Source of the DNA: Bog-756 sp963710495
GTDB lineage: Bacteria > Actinomycetota > Acidimicrobiia > Acidimicrobiales > RAAP-2
Assembly (NCBI GenBank): GCA_963710495.1
Contig: CAVQAI010000011.1
Location: forward strand, 620,001 to 684,000
Reading direction: 5' to 3'
DNA length: 64,000 nucleotides
The notes under the pieces were generated by a model. The model was not told where the DNA came from and searched no databases. It saw only the letters and a program-made list of their open reading frames with translations. Every line of letters begins with the position of its first letter. Within the stretch, counting starts at the first letter, position 1. A program made the position numbers and the translations under genes. This document shows, one piece after another, positions 8,319-18,036 of the stretch.

Positions 8319-9788
8319 TCAGGCCGGAGGTGGCCAACGGTTGATCGGGTGCTCGGCGGTGGCCCAGAGATACTGGACGGCGTAGGCGCGCCAAGGACGC
8401 CACCCGTCGGCCCGCCGGGTGAGAGCGGCCGGTGAGGATGGGAGCCCGAGGGACGACGCCGCCCGGCGCACACCGAGATCGGTGGCGGGAAAGGCGTCGG
8501 GATCGCCGAGGGCCCGCATGGCGATGATCTCGATGGTCCAGTCACCGATGCCGGGCAACCGGCCCAGGACGGACCGCGCCTCGTCCCGGTCACCGCCGGG
8601 ACCGAGATCCAATTGCCGCTCCAGCGACCGGCACAAGGCGTCGAGGGTTCGCCGGCGGCCGGCGGGCAGGGCCAGATCGGCACCGAGGACGGCGGTGGGT
8701 TCGGGGAAGAGGTGAGTGAGCGCCCCCTCGGGATCGGTGACCGGTTCGCCCACCGCCGTGACCAGCCGGGCGGCGTGGGCCCGCGCCGCGGCGATCGAGA
8801 TCTGCTGCCCGAGGACGGCCCGGACGGCCAGCTCGGCGCCGTCGACACAGCGCGGCACCCGTCGCCCCGGCACCTTGGCCGAAAGGGGGCCGAGGACCGG
8901 GTCCGTGGCCAGCCGGGTGTCCACGGCGATCGGGTCGGCATCGAGGTCGAGCAGCCGGCGGCAACGGCTGATGGTGGTGGTCAGATCCCGGAGGTCGGTC
9001 AGCACGGCCCGGCACTGGATGTGATCGGGCGTCGGGGTGAGCTCGACGATGCCGGGCCCGTGGGCCAGGCGGAGCGTGCGCCGGTAGCACTCGCCTCGCA
9101 CCTCCTCGACGCCGGGCACGGCGGTGGCGGCCAGATGACCGAAGAGGTTGTCGGGCGTCAACGGCTGGCGGAAGGGGAGGCGGAGCCGCAGCGAGGTCGA
9201 TCCGTTGGCGACCAGGCGTCCCCGTTCGGCCACCCGGCGACGGAGCCCGGTCGGAGACGTGGCGAACACCGCCCGGACGGTGTCGTTGAACTGGCGGATG
9301 CTTGAGAATCCCGCCGCGAAGGCCACCTGGGCCATCGGCAGCGTGGTCGTCTCGATGAGCACCCGGGCGGTCTGGGCCCGCTGGGCCCGGGCGATGGCGA
9401 TGGGGCCGGCCCCGACCTCGGCCATCAGCAGGCGCTCGAGTTGGCGCACGCTGTAACCGAGCTGGGCGGCGAGGGCCGGCACGCCGACCCGGTCCACCAA
9501 TCCGTCGGCGATGAGGCGCATGGCGCGGGCCACCACGTCGGCGCGGGTGTCCCACTCGGGCGAACCCGGGGTGGCGTTCGGCCGGCACCGCTTGCAGGCA
9601 CGGAACCCGGCCCGTTGCGCCGCCGCCGCGGTGGGGTAGAAGCGCACGTTGGCCGGCGACGGGGTCCGGGCCGGGCAGCTCGGCCGGCAGTAGATGCCGG
9701 TCGAGGTCACGGCGGTGAAGAACCACCCGTCGAAGCGGGGATCGCGTGACTGGACGGCCCGGTAGCAGCCCTCGAAGTCCTCGATCAT
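8319..9788 (-). CDS. Ada regulatory domain fused to AlkA: DNA-3-methyladenine glycosylase 2
   Basis: A 489-residue bifunctional alkylation-repair protein. Residues 1-75 are the Ada metal-binding domain that accepts methyl groups from phosphotriesters, with the zinc cysteines in GIYCRPSCPARTP and RACKRCRPN. Residues 85-180 are an AraC-type helix-turn-helix (LAAQLGYSVRQLERLL, FAAGFSSIRQFNDTVRAVF). Residues 195-485 are AlkA, with its N-terminal substrate domain, the HhH motif GRLPGIGDWTIEIIAMRALGDPDAFPATD and the catalytic Asp at its end. The methylated Ada domain normally activates transcription, so this protein probably controls itself and the downstream ogt. The fusion is common in actinobacteria. 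Confidence 0.95.
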   Translation of the reverse strand: MIEDFEGCYRAVQSRDPRFDGWFFTAVTSTGIYCRPSCPARTPSPANVRFYPTAAAAQRAGFRACKRCRPNATPGSPEWDTRADVVARAMRLIADGLVDRVGVPALAAQLGYSVRQLERLLMAEVGAGPIAIARAQRAQTARVLIETTTLPMAQVAFAAGFSSIRQFNDTVRAVFATSPTGLRRRVAERGRLVANGSTSLRLRLPFRQPLTPDNLFGHLAATAVPGVEEVRGECYRRTLRLAHGPGIVELTPTPDHIQCRAVLTDLRDLTTTISRCRRLLDLDADPIAVDTRLATDPVLGPLSAKVPGRRVPRCVDGAELAVRAVLGQQISIAAARAHAARLVTAVGEPVTDPEGALTHLFPEPTAVLGADLALPAGRRRTLDALCRSLERQLDLGPGGDRDEARSVLGRLPGIGDWTIEIIAMRALGDPDAFPATDLGVRRAASSLGLPSSPAALTRRADGWRPWRAYAVQYLWATAEHPINRWPPPA

Positions 9789-9949
9789 GCGGCCACGTCC
9801 TTCGTCACAAAGACACTCTGACCCACCGGAGGTCCCCGGGCTAGCGGGAAATCGACACGACGGTCGAGGGTCGGTTCGCCCGTCCCCGACGGCCCCGGCC
9901 ACTCGGGGGACCCTCCGAGTCGGCCGGCTGTAGACGGGGCCCTCCGTCC

Positions 9950-10738
9950 TTACTTCGGGGGGAAGAGCTGGTCGAAGATCCCGTCGACGCCCGAACCATG
10001 GAGGATCATCCCCCCGTCGGCCACGATGTTCTGCCCGGTGATGAAGCGGGCCAGATCGGAGCAGAGGAAGACCACGACATCGGCGATGTCCTCGGGCTCC
10101 CCGATCCGGCCGAGGGGCGTCGTGCGTTCGTATCGCTGGCGCTCGTGAGGGAGGAATTTGAGGAGGGGCTCGGTCAGGGCGGTGCGGATCATCCCCGGTG
10201 ACACCGAGTTGACCCGGATGTCCGGGCCGTACTCCAGGGCCGCGCTGGCGGTGAGCGCGGCCACGCCCGCCTTGGCCGCGGCATAGGGCGCCTCGCCGGC
10301 GGCCGGCCGGACGCCGCTGATCGACGCGGTGGAGACCACGCTCCCGCCGCCCGCGGCGCGCAGGTGGGGGATGGCGGCGCGGAATCCGAGGTAGACGCCG
10401 GTCAGGTTGACGGCCATCAGCCGCTCCCACTCCGCCGGCTCCCATCCGTGGAGCGGGGCCTGGTTACCGATACCGGCGTTGTTGAACAGGATGGTGATGC
10501 CGCCCATGGCCTCCGAGGCCTCGTCCACGGCGGCACGCAGGCCGTCGGGGTCGGTGACGTCTGCCTGGTGGGCGGTGGCCCCGATCTCCTCGGCGCATCG
10601 TTGGGCCGCCTCGCCGTCGACATCGATCACCGCCACCCGGCTTCCCTCCTCCACCATCCGCCGGGCGGTGGCCCGCCCGATGCCGGACCCGCCCCCGGTG
10701 ACCACCGCACGACCGCCCTCCAGCAGTCCCTTCGCCAT
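9950..10738 (-). CDS. Short-chain dehydrogenase/reductase (3-oxoacyl-ACP reductase-like)
   Basis: An NAD(P)-dependent oxidoreductase of 262 residues. The dinucleotide motif is TGGGSGIG near residue 15, the NNAG motif is in LFNNAGIGN, and the catalytic tetrad is Asn, Ser (STASISG), Tyr and Lys (YAAAKAG). The acidic residue after beta-2 (VIDVDG) favours NAD over NADP. It ends with the classical substrate-loop and FITGQNIVADGG segments. The ATG at 10738 has GGGAGGAC upstream. The substrate is not evident. It is divergent from the binding-protein gene at 10998, and nothing ties it to the repair genes on its other side. Confidence 0.9.
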   Translation of the reverse strand: MAKGLLEGGRAVVTGGGSGIGRATARRMVEEGSRVAVIDVDGEAAQRCAEEIGATAHQADVTDPDGLRAAVDEASEAMGGITILFNNAGIGNQAPLHGWEPAEWERLMAVNLTGVYLGFRAAIPHLRAAGGGSVVSTASISGVRPAAGEAPYAAAKAGVAALTASAALEYGPDIRVNSVSPGMIRTALTEPLLKFLPHERQRYERTTPLGRIGEPEDIADVVVFLCSDLARFITGQNIVADGGMILHGSGVDGIFDQLFPPK

Positions 10739-10997
10739 CCGTCCTCCCACCCGTCCGAGGCCCGATCCGGGGCCCGCTCGGCGGCCTGGCCGCTTCGACC
10801 GACGACGCGCCGCGCCGCGTGGGCCTGCCCAGCCGGGCCGCACCGTCAGCAGTACGGTACTCACCACGTTGCGCACCGGTGCCGCTGCCGACCAGGGTTG
10901 CAGGTGCCGACGGCGCTCGATCGGGGGAAGGAGCCCACCTCATGACCAGGCGAGGGAGGCCCGGCACCAGGGCCGATGGTGCGCCGGTGCCGCGCCC
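10739..10997. other. Divergent intergenic region between SDR and binding-protein genes
   Basis: About 260 bp without a gene. The only structure noticed is the short palindrome AGTACGGTACT at 10851-10861, which contains TACGGT (plus strand) and TACCGT (minus strand), both fitting the -10 pattern seen elsewhere in the window. It lies 113-137 bp from the two start codons, so the promoter assignment is weak. Confidence 0.35.
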
Positions 10998-12525
10998 GTG
11001 AGGAAGCGGGCTCGTTGGAACCCACTGGCCGGGGTGGGCCGGTCGTGGGGGCATTTCGTCCGTCGGCCTCGGTCGGCGCAACTCCGCACGGTGGCGATCG
11101 TGGTCGCGGTCCTCCTCGGCGTCGGGATCTGGGTGGGGACGGCGCCATCCAGCTCGTCGCCGGCAGCCACACCGAGTGGGGGCCTGTCCGGAGGCGGCTC
11201 CGAGGGGGCCGGTCTGCAGGGGGCCAGCACCTCCACCCGCGGGGTGACCGGCAAGTCGATCGACGTCGTCTTCCCGGTGGTGTCCCTGAATTCCCTCGCC
11301 GGTCAGCAGGGCTTTGCCGAGGACACCGAGTACGGCGAGCAGCAGAAGGCCATCGAGCTCTACGTCAACCAGGTAAATGAGGAAGGGGGGATCAACGGCC
11401 GCCGGATCAACCCCATCATCGCCAACTTCGACCCCGCCAGCGAGACCGACATGCGGTCGCTGTGCAAGACCTGGACCGAAGGGTCACCGGCCGCCTTCGC
11501 CGTGGTGGACGGGCTCGGGGCCTGGACCGGGGACAACCAACTCTGTGTGACCCAAGAGGGTCACACACCCTTCATCGGCCAGTGGAGCACCGTGACCAAC
11601 TGGACGACCCTCGGCTCGCCCTACCTGTGGTGGACCGGACCCGACCAAGCAGCCGTGTTGCGCGCCGTCGTGAGCTGGGGGCTGAGCGCCCAGCTGCTCG
11701 GCGGGACGCGCAAGGTGGGGATCGTGGTCGGGGACCGCGCCTCCGACCAGTTGGCGCTCAACGACTACCTGCTGCCCGATCTGCAGCGCGCCGGGGTCAC
11801 GCCCGTGGTGGTCAAGACCATCGCCTCGGACCCGGCCCAGACGGCCACGACCAATGTTGAGGCACCGCTGGTGGTCCAGGAGCTCCGGACCGACGGTGTC
11901 GACTCGGTGATCCCCCTCATCCCCTTCAACGTCTTCTACCCGTTGCTCCATGCCGAGACGGCTCAGCAGTACTTCCCCAAGCTGCTCCTGAGCGACTACG
12001 AGTCGAGCATCCAGGTTGCCCTCGGCCTGCTGCCTGCGCCCTATGCCCAGGCTCTCGACGGCCAGGAGGGAGTGACTACCGAAACATTGGGTGGGGTCGA
12101 CGACGACCGGCCTGAGGCCCAGGGCGGCTACGACCCCGGTGTCAGGAGTTGTTTCACCACCTGGCACAAGGCCTATCCCCAGATCCCTCCGGGGAACCTG
12201 TCCTTCTACCTCGAGGAGCAGGGACCGGTGGCCGGATGGTGCCAGGCGGTGCGACTCTTCGCCACCGCCGGCTCGCGCCGCCGGGCCAGATCTCAACCGT
12301 CGCACCTTCGTCACCGCCCTGTCCCAGATCACCGGCTTCCCGGGTGCCTGGACGCCCGTGCTCAGCTTCGGCCCCACCAAGCACTACGGGCCGACCCAGT
12401 ATCAAGTGGTGCGGCTGCATGTGAACTCGCCGGTCTCGTCCCAGTGCAAGCTCCCCAAGAACAGCATCCCCCAGATGACGTGCTGGGTGAGCGTGCGCCC
12501 CTTCGTCCCCCTGCCCACCAGCTAG
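10998..12525 (+). CDS. Branched-chain amino acid-type ABC substrate-binding protein (frame break near 12270)
   Basis: A periplasmic-binding-protein type 1 (Leu/Ile/Val-binding fold) of about 508 residues once one surplus base is discounted. A basic N-terminus and a hydrophobic helix (VAIVVAVLLGVGIWVG) act as signal or membrane anchor, followed by a Ser/Gly/Pro-rich linker. The binding domain starts at TGKSIDVVFPVVSLNSL, with VNQVNEEGGINGRRINPIIANFD, typical of LivJ-like proteins. At 12268-12272 the sequence reads gccggct where gccgct would keep the frame. The second part (AGPDLNRRTFVTALSQITGFPG...) continues the family. It may serve the Liv transporter at 26.7-31.8 kb, which has no binding protein beside it, or import a product of the glycosidases that follow. 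Start GTG at 10998 is a best guess. Confidence 0.85.
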
Positions 12526-12752
12526 GGCGTCGGCCGTCGCGGTCCGACCCGCCGTCGGGGCGACAGCGCGGCGTCGGCATTGCGGGCGGCATCGGGGTCG
12601 GCGTCGTCGCCGGCATTGTCATCGGTGTTGTCGCCGGCCCGGCACTGGTATACCAACGGGGATGGAAATGGCCCTCGTCGGTGCAGACCAGGGCCAGCGG
12701 TGGCACCGCCACGGTTGGTGCGCCCGTCACCCCGGCCTCGACATGACGCCGG
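12526..12752. other. Gene-free stretch between the binding protein and GH13
   Basis: It contains a Gly/Val/Ala-coding-like, partly repetitive segment (12570-12650, two related copies of gttgtcgccggc-like sequence) without a credible start codon or ribosome site. One frame would give a hydrophobic Gly-rich peptide (GIGVGVVAGIVIGVVAGPA). No known gene is recognised here. Confidence 0.35.
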
Positions 12753-12783
12753 CCCTCGCCGCCACCAGCGCTGGCGGCGAGGG
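12753..12783. terminator. Perfect 12-bp stem hairpin just upstream of the GH13 start
   Basis: CCCTCGCCGCCA (12753-12764) pairs perfectly with TGGCGGCGAGGG (12772-12783) around a 7-base loop. There is no T-tract. It could end the binding-protein transcript in the L-shaped/GC-rich style of actinobacteria. Because it finishes six bases before the ATG at 12790, it could also mask initiation of GH13 if transcribed through. Confidence 0.6.
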
Positions 12784-12789
12784 CTAGGG

Positions 12790-14386
12790 ATGCCCGACCC
12801 GGCCGCTGAACCGGAGGCGTGGTGGAAGCGGGCGGTCCTCTACCAGATCTACCCGCGCTCGTTCCGTGACTCGAACGGGGACGGCAACGGGGACCTGCCC
12901 GGCATCATCGAGCGCCTCGATCATCTGGAGTGGCTCGGGATCACCGGGCTCTGGCTGAGCCCGGTCACGGTGTCGCCCGACGCCGACTGGGGCTACGACG
13001 TGGCCGACTACGTCGACGTCGATCCCGACTTCGGGACCCTGGACGACCTCGACCGGCTGATCGCCGAGGGCCGCCGGCGGGGGATCCGGGTCCTCCTCGA
13101 CCTGGTCCCGAGCCACACCAGCGAGCAGCATCCCTGGTTCGTCGATGCCCGCGCCGGCCGCGAGGCCAGGTACCGGGACTTCTACGTCTGGGCCGACCCC
13201 GGGGCCGAGGGCTCGCGGCCCAACAATTGGGTGTCGAGCTTCGGCGGTCCCGCCTGGACGCTGGACGACGCCACCGGGCAGTACTACCTGCACAACCACC
13301 TCCCCGAGCAACCCGACCTCAACTGGTGGAACGAGGAGGTGCGCGCCGCGTTCGACGGGGTCATCACCTTCTGGCTCGACCGGGGGGTGGCCGGGTTCCG
13401 CATCGACGTCTGTACCGGGATGGTCAAGGACGCCGAGCTCCGGGACAACCCGCCGGCCCAGGAGACCGACCCGTTGGATGTGCGCATCTTCGGGCAACGG
13501 CCGGTGTACAACAGCAATCGGCCGGAGGCGCACGACGTGATCCGCCGCTGGCGTCGCATCGCCGATGGCTACGAGGGCGGGTTGCTCCTCGGGGAGACCC
13601 CGGTTCCGGAGCCGACCACCCTGGCGGAGTACTACGGGGCGGGGGACGAGCTCCATCTGGCGTTCAATTTCCCTTTCATCAATGCCCCGCTCGAGGCCGA
13701 GGCGATGCGGGACGTCGTCCGGGCCACCGAGGACGCGCTGCCGGCGGGAAGCTGGCCGGCCTGGACCGGTTCCAACCACGACATGTCCCGGTTCGCCACC
13801 CGGTGGGCGGCCGGTGATCCCGACAAGGCGCGGGTGGCCCTGTTCGTGCTGCTCGGGCTGCGGGGAACGGCCGTCCTCTACCAGGGGGACGAGATCGGGC
13901 TGGGCGACGTCCCCGTGCCGCGTGACCGCCTGCGGGACCCGCTGGGTGTCGCCTACTGGCCGGCCTATGCGGGCCGCGATCCCATGCGCACGCCGATGCC
14001 ATGGGGTCCCCGGCCCGGGCGGCGGGTTCACCGACGCCGACGTGGAACCGTGGCTGCCCTTCGGCGACCTCCATGCCTGCAACGTCGAGGACCAGCGGGA
14101 CGACCCGGCGTCGATGCTCACCCTCACCCGTGATCTCATCGCGCTTCGTGCCGACCGCTCCGAATTCGCCGGCCCGTACCGGGCCCTCGACAGCCCACCG
14201 GGGACCTGGGCCTGGGCGCGGGGCGGAGGCATCGTGGTCGTGGCCAACATGACCGACACCGAGGCGGTGTTCGGTGATGTGGACGGGACGGTGCTCATCG
14301 GGTCGGACCGGCAGCTGGACGGTCGATCGGCCCGGGGCGGCCTGCGCCTGCCGGGCTGGCGCGCCGTGGTGGTCGAACGCCGCTAG
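12790..14386 (+). CDS. GH13 alpha-glucosidase / oligo-1,6-glucosidase-like (frame break near 14009)
   Basis: A cytoplasmic glycoside hydrolase of about 531 residues that hydrolyses alpha-glucosidic bonds of short oligosaccharides with retention. The TIM barrel begins RAVLYQIYPRSFRDSNGDGNGDLPGI. Catalytic residues are the nucleophile Asp at about 206 (GFRIDVCTGM), acid/base Glu at about 269 (LLLGETPVPE) and the third Asp at about 331 (GSNHDMSRFATRW). The QPDLNWWNEEVR motif is typical of GH13 subfamilies 17/23/30/31. After MPWGP the frame is lost to one extra C in gtcccc, and the rest (GPGGGFTDADVEPWLPFGD...) continues in the next frame. Its stop overlaps the convergent ThuA stop. The start sits directly behind a strong hairpin. 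Confidence 0.88.
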
Positions 14387-15085
14387 ACCGGTCCGTCCAT
14401 CGACCAGGCGAGGCCGCCGGCCAGGTGGCGGAGGTAGTCCGGGTTCTCCCAGGCGTGGGGAAAGTGGCCGAGCGAGGTGGAGAAGACTCGGCCCTCACCC
14501 TCGGTGAAGCACCACGAGAGCGGATAGCCGAACGCCGGCTCCGGCGAGCCACCGGGCGCGTCGGGGTCGAGCTCGTCCTCCCGGGCCCGCAGCAGCACCT
14601 GGGCGTCGGGGCGCAGGTCGCGGAAGCGGTAGACCTCGTCGCGCCAATGCCACGTGGGACCGAGATGGGTGACCGCCGGGTGGGCAGGTTCGACCACGTC
14701 CAGCGTGCACCACTGGGTCCAGGGATGGCCGTCGAACCGGGCCCCGACCAGGAGGCCGTACTCGTGCCATCCGTAGCAGGCGTCGGTCGCCGAGTGCACG
14801 GCCACGACCGAGGTCGGTGCCGGCCCGCACGCCGTCGAGCAGGGCCGCCTTCTGATCGGTGTCCCACGGGGTCTCGCCGATGGTGAACAGGGCCACCACC
14901 CGTGCCGCCGCCAACGCCGGAGCCTCGACGGCGCGCACGTCCTCGACCCGGTGGAAGTCGAGTCCGGCGGACTCGGCCAACTCGGCCCAGGCGGTGGCCG
15001 ACTGGTCGAGCACCCCGTGCACACCGGCCGGCCCCTGGCGGTAGGCGGCGACCTGGGTCACGTACAGCAGGGTCGGCGGAGGCAC
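14383..15085 (-). CDS. ThuA-like domain protein (frame break near 14808-14815)
   Basis: A protein of about 233 residues with the ThuA fold (class I glutamine-amidotransferase-like), first seen in trehalose-utilisation operons and common beside sugar catabolic genes. Recognisable parts are TLLYVTQVAAYRQGPAGVHGVLDQ, VVALFTIGETPWDTDQKAALLDGV, then VVAVHSATDACYGWHEYGLLVGARFDGHPWTQ and the C-terminal GRVFSTSLGHFPHAWENPDYLRHLAGGLAWSM. One extra base separates the two halves. Start GTG at 15085 is supported by TAGGCT six bases upstream. It is divergent from GH78 and convergent with GH13. The biochemical role of ThuA proteins is not settled. Confidence 0.85.
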
Positions 15086-15091
15086 GGGGCG

Positions 15092-15097
15092 AGCCTA
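15092..15097 (-). promoter_or_regulatory. Putative -10 of the ThuA-like gene
   Basis: TAGGCT on the minus strand, six bases before the GTG at 15085. Confidence 0.5.
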
Positions 15098-15162
15098 TCG
15101 ATGCATGCTTCGCGACGCCGATGTGGCGAGCCGGTGGCCCGACGCATGGCGGGCTTGACCGT

Positions 15163-15168
15163 TAGTGT
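15163..15168 (+). promoter_or_regulatory. Putative -10 of the GH78 gene
   Basis: TAGTGT, six bases before the ATG at 15175. It forms a divergent pair with the ThuA promoter about 70 bp away. Confidence 0.5.
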
Positions 15169-15174
15169 TCGGGC

Positions 15175-18036
15175 ATGGTCGAGCAGCCCGGGGGAGGGCC
15201 GCCACGTCCGTGGACGTTGAGCCGCCGGCAACTGCTCGGTGGGAGCCTGGTCGGCGCGGCCGCCGTGGTGACGGGGGCAGGGTCGCCGTCCGTCTCGCAT
15301 CCGTTCGCCGCCGACGCGGCCGACGCCGCCGCCGATGCCGCCGATGCCGCCGCCTCGATCGGCGAGGCCGGGGCGTCCGTCTGCCTTGACGGTCGACGGC
15401 CTGGCCGTGCCCATCGGGCTGGCGTCCGACGACGTCTACTTCGCCTGGCAGCTGCAGGACATGCGCCGGGGCGCCCGTCAAAGCGCCTACCGCATCGTGG
15501 TGGCCGGACCGGTCGGCGGGCCGGGGCAGGCCACGACCATCTGGGACAGCGGTCAGGTGGCCTCCGCCGAACAGGCCTTCGTCGCCTACGGCGGACCGGC
15601 GCTGGCGCCCGACACCGCCTACCGGTGGACCGTGCAGACCTGGGACGGCGCCGGGGCGGCGGGTCCGACGTCGGCGCCGTCCGTCTTCGAGACCGGGCTC
15701 GCCAACCGGGACTGGCGGGCCTCGTGGATCGGGCGGCTCACCGACGCCACGACCGAGCCCGACCAGTACACCTATGCCCGTCGCGAGATGACGCTGCGCC
15801 GGGGCGCCATCGTCCGGGCCAGGGCCTTCGTCTCCGGGGACCAGCAGTACGAGCTCTACGTCAACGGGGTGCGCGCCGGCAAGGGCCAGGCCTACAGCTA
15901 TCCCGACTCGATGTACTACGAGACGCTCGACGTGACCGGGCTGCTCCGGCCGGGGTCGGCCAACGCCCTCGGGTTGGTGACCAACTGGCAGGGACCGACC
16001 AAGGGCCATCCGGCCGGCAAGCACGGCGTGGTCGCCCAGCTCAACGTGCACTACGCCAACGGCGACACCCACGTGCTGGTGACCGACGGCCGGTGGCGGG
16101 TGCCTGAAGGGGCCGTGGCTGCCCGGGACCCAGCGGGACCTCGAGGGCGATCTGGTCGACTTCACCGAGAACATCGACGGTCCGGCCGAGCCGGTCGGCT
16201 GGCTGCTCCCCGGGTTCGACGACCGCTCGTGGACGCCGGCCACCGTCTTCGGCCGGGCGCCCACCGCGCCGTGGACCCGCCTCGTCCCGGTGCGGACCAG
16301 GATCGTCGAGCAGCCCGTGACGCCGGTGTCGCTCACCACCCTGTCCTCCGGCGCGGTGGTGGCCGACTTCGGCAAGGTCTACGCCGCGGTGCCGACGGTG
16401 AGCTTCCATCACGGGGTGGCCGGGCGGACCGTGACCATGCGGGCGGGATACCTCCTCGACTTCCCGGTGGCCGGCCAGCCGTTCACCGGGGTGCCGGGGC
16501 AGGTCTCGACCACCCACGGCACCCAGCACACCGACATGAGCTACAGCTACGTCCAGCGGGGTGGAGCGGAGGAGTTCCACCCCTTCGACTACCTGGGTTT
16601 CCGCTACTTCCAGATCGACGATCCGGGCGAGGTGCTCGCCCCGGCGGACGTCGTCGCCCTGGCCCGGCACACCGCCCCGCCGACGCTGCCACCGGCCACC
16701 TTCACCTCGGACCAGCCCCTCGTCGACACCGAGTTCCAGCTGGGCGCCCACTCGGCCCTGTTCACGGCCCAGGAGCAGTACATCGACACCCCGACGAGGG
16801 AGAAGGGCTCGTGGCTCTACGACGGGTTCAACGAGTCCGCGCACGGCCATGGCCGCCTTCGGCGAGCAGAACCTCACCCGCAAGTCGCTGCTGGAGTTCG
16901 CCCAGTCCCAGGCGCGCTACTGGCCCAACGGCGCGGTCAACAAGATCTACCCCACCGGGCTCGGCGCGCTCGACATCAACGAGTCGACCGAGGCCTATGT
17001 CGAATGGGTGTGGCAGTACTGGATGTACACCGGAGACCGGGCGCTCCTGTCGATGGTGTACGGCGTGCTCGGCCGCATCTCCGACTACGTCCAGCGGTCG
17101 GTGGCGCCCCGGACCGGCCTGGTGACGAACCTGCCGGCCACCAACGTCTACTACAGCTACCCGGTGGTGACCCGGCTCAACGTCCTCGGGGTCAACGTCT
17201 TCCGCCGCACGGCGGCGGTGGCCGCGGTGCTGGGGCGGCCGGCGCCCGAGGTGGCCCGCCAGCAGGCTCGGGCCGCCGCCCTGACCTCGGCCATCAACCG
17301 GCGGCTGACCCGGCCGGACGGGACCTACTTCGACGGCCTCGACGCCACCGGCAACCCGACCCCGACCGCCTCCCAGACGGCCAATGCCTGTGCGGTCAGC
17401 TACGAGGTCGTGCCGGCGCACCGGGTCGGCTTCCGTGGCCCGCTACGTGAGCAGCCTCGGCATGCAGACCCCGCCGCAGAACGCCCCCGAAGTGCTGCGC
17501 ACCATGGCCCTGGCCGGCCTCTACGACGACCTGGCCACGCGCCTGTTGGACGCCACGAGCGACGGGTGGGCCAACATCCTCGCCCGCGGGGCCACCTTCA
17601 CCTGGGAGGTGTGGAATCCCTCCGACCTGATCGGGGACAGCATGTCGCACGGCTGGGGCTCCCCGGTGACGCTCGAGATCCAGCGCTCGCTGCTCGGGGT
17701 GCAGCCCATCCGGCCCGGGTTCTCCAGCCTTCGCCGTGTCCCCGCCGACCGGTGGGCTGCAGCGGGCGAGCGGGACGGTGCCCACGCCTCGCGGCCCCAT
17801 CACCGTCGAGTGGGCCCGGTCGCGAGCGGACGACCCCGCCCTCTCGCTCGCCCTCACCGTCCCGCCCAACACGGAGGCCACCGTGCCGGTCCCGGGCCTG
17901 TCGGCCCGGGACGTCACCGAAGGAGGGCAGCCGGTCGACCGGGTGGCCGGGATCCGCTTCGCCGGCACCGCTCGCGTCTGCCCGCCTGGAGGTGGGCGCC
18001 GGTACCTACGCCATCCGGACCGCCCCGTCCTCGTGA
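15175..18036 (+). CDS. Exported GH78 alpha-L-rhamnosidase, six single-base frame breaks
   Basis: An enzyme of about 951 residues that releases terminal alpha-L-rhamnose from glycosides or rhamnogalacturonan fragments. The N-terminus has a twin-arginine signal (LSRRQLLGGSLVGAAAVVTGAG), so it is exported folded, followed by an Ala/Asp-rich linker. Domains in order are a fibronectin-like N domain (LTVDGLAVPIGLASDDVYFAW), rhamnosidase N (ARAFVSGDQQYELYVNG), rhamnosidase middle domain, the (alpha/alpha)6 catalytic domain with DTPTREKGSWLYDGFNES, and a beta C domain. Six +1 breaks occur near 15384, 16110, 16846, 17431, 17729 and 17975. Removing one base at each restores a continuous family-like protein, so I treat it as one gene. 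It overlaps the next gene's start (GTGA). Confidence 0.85.

Noticed and set aside
12570..12746. Small Gly/Val-rich membrane peptide gene
   Set aside because: A hydrophobic frame exists but lacks a start codon with ribosome site or -10; it looks like low-complexity intergenic DNA.
15175..18036. Programmed frameshifting or several small genes instead of one GH78 gene
   Set aside because: There are six breaks with no slippery heptamer or shared stimulator, and pieces join end to end into a single standard-length rhamnosidase. Consensus error is simpler.
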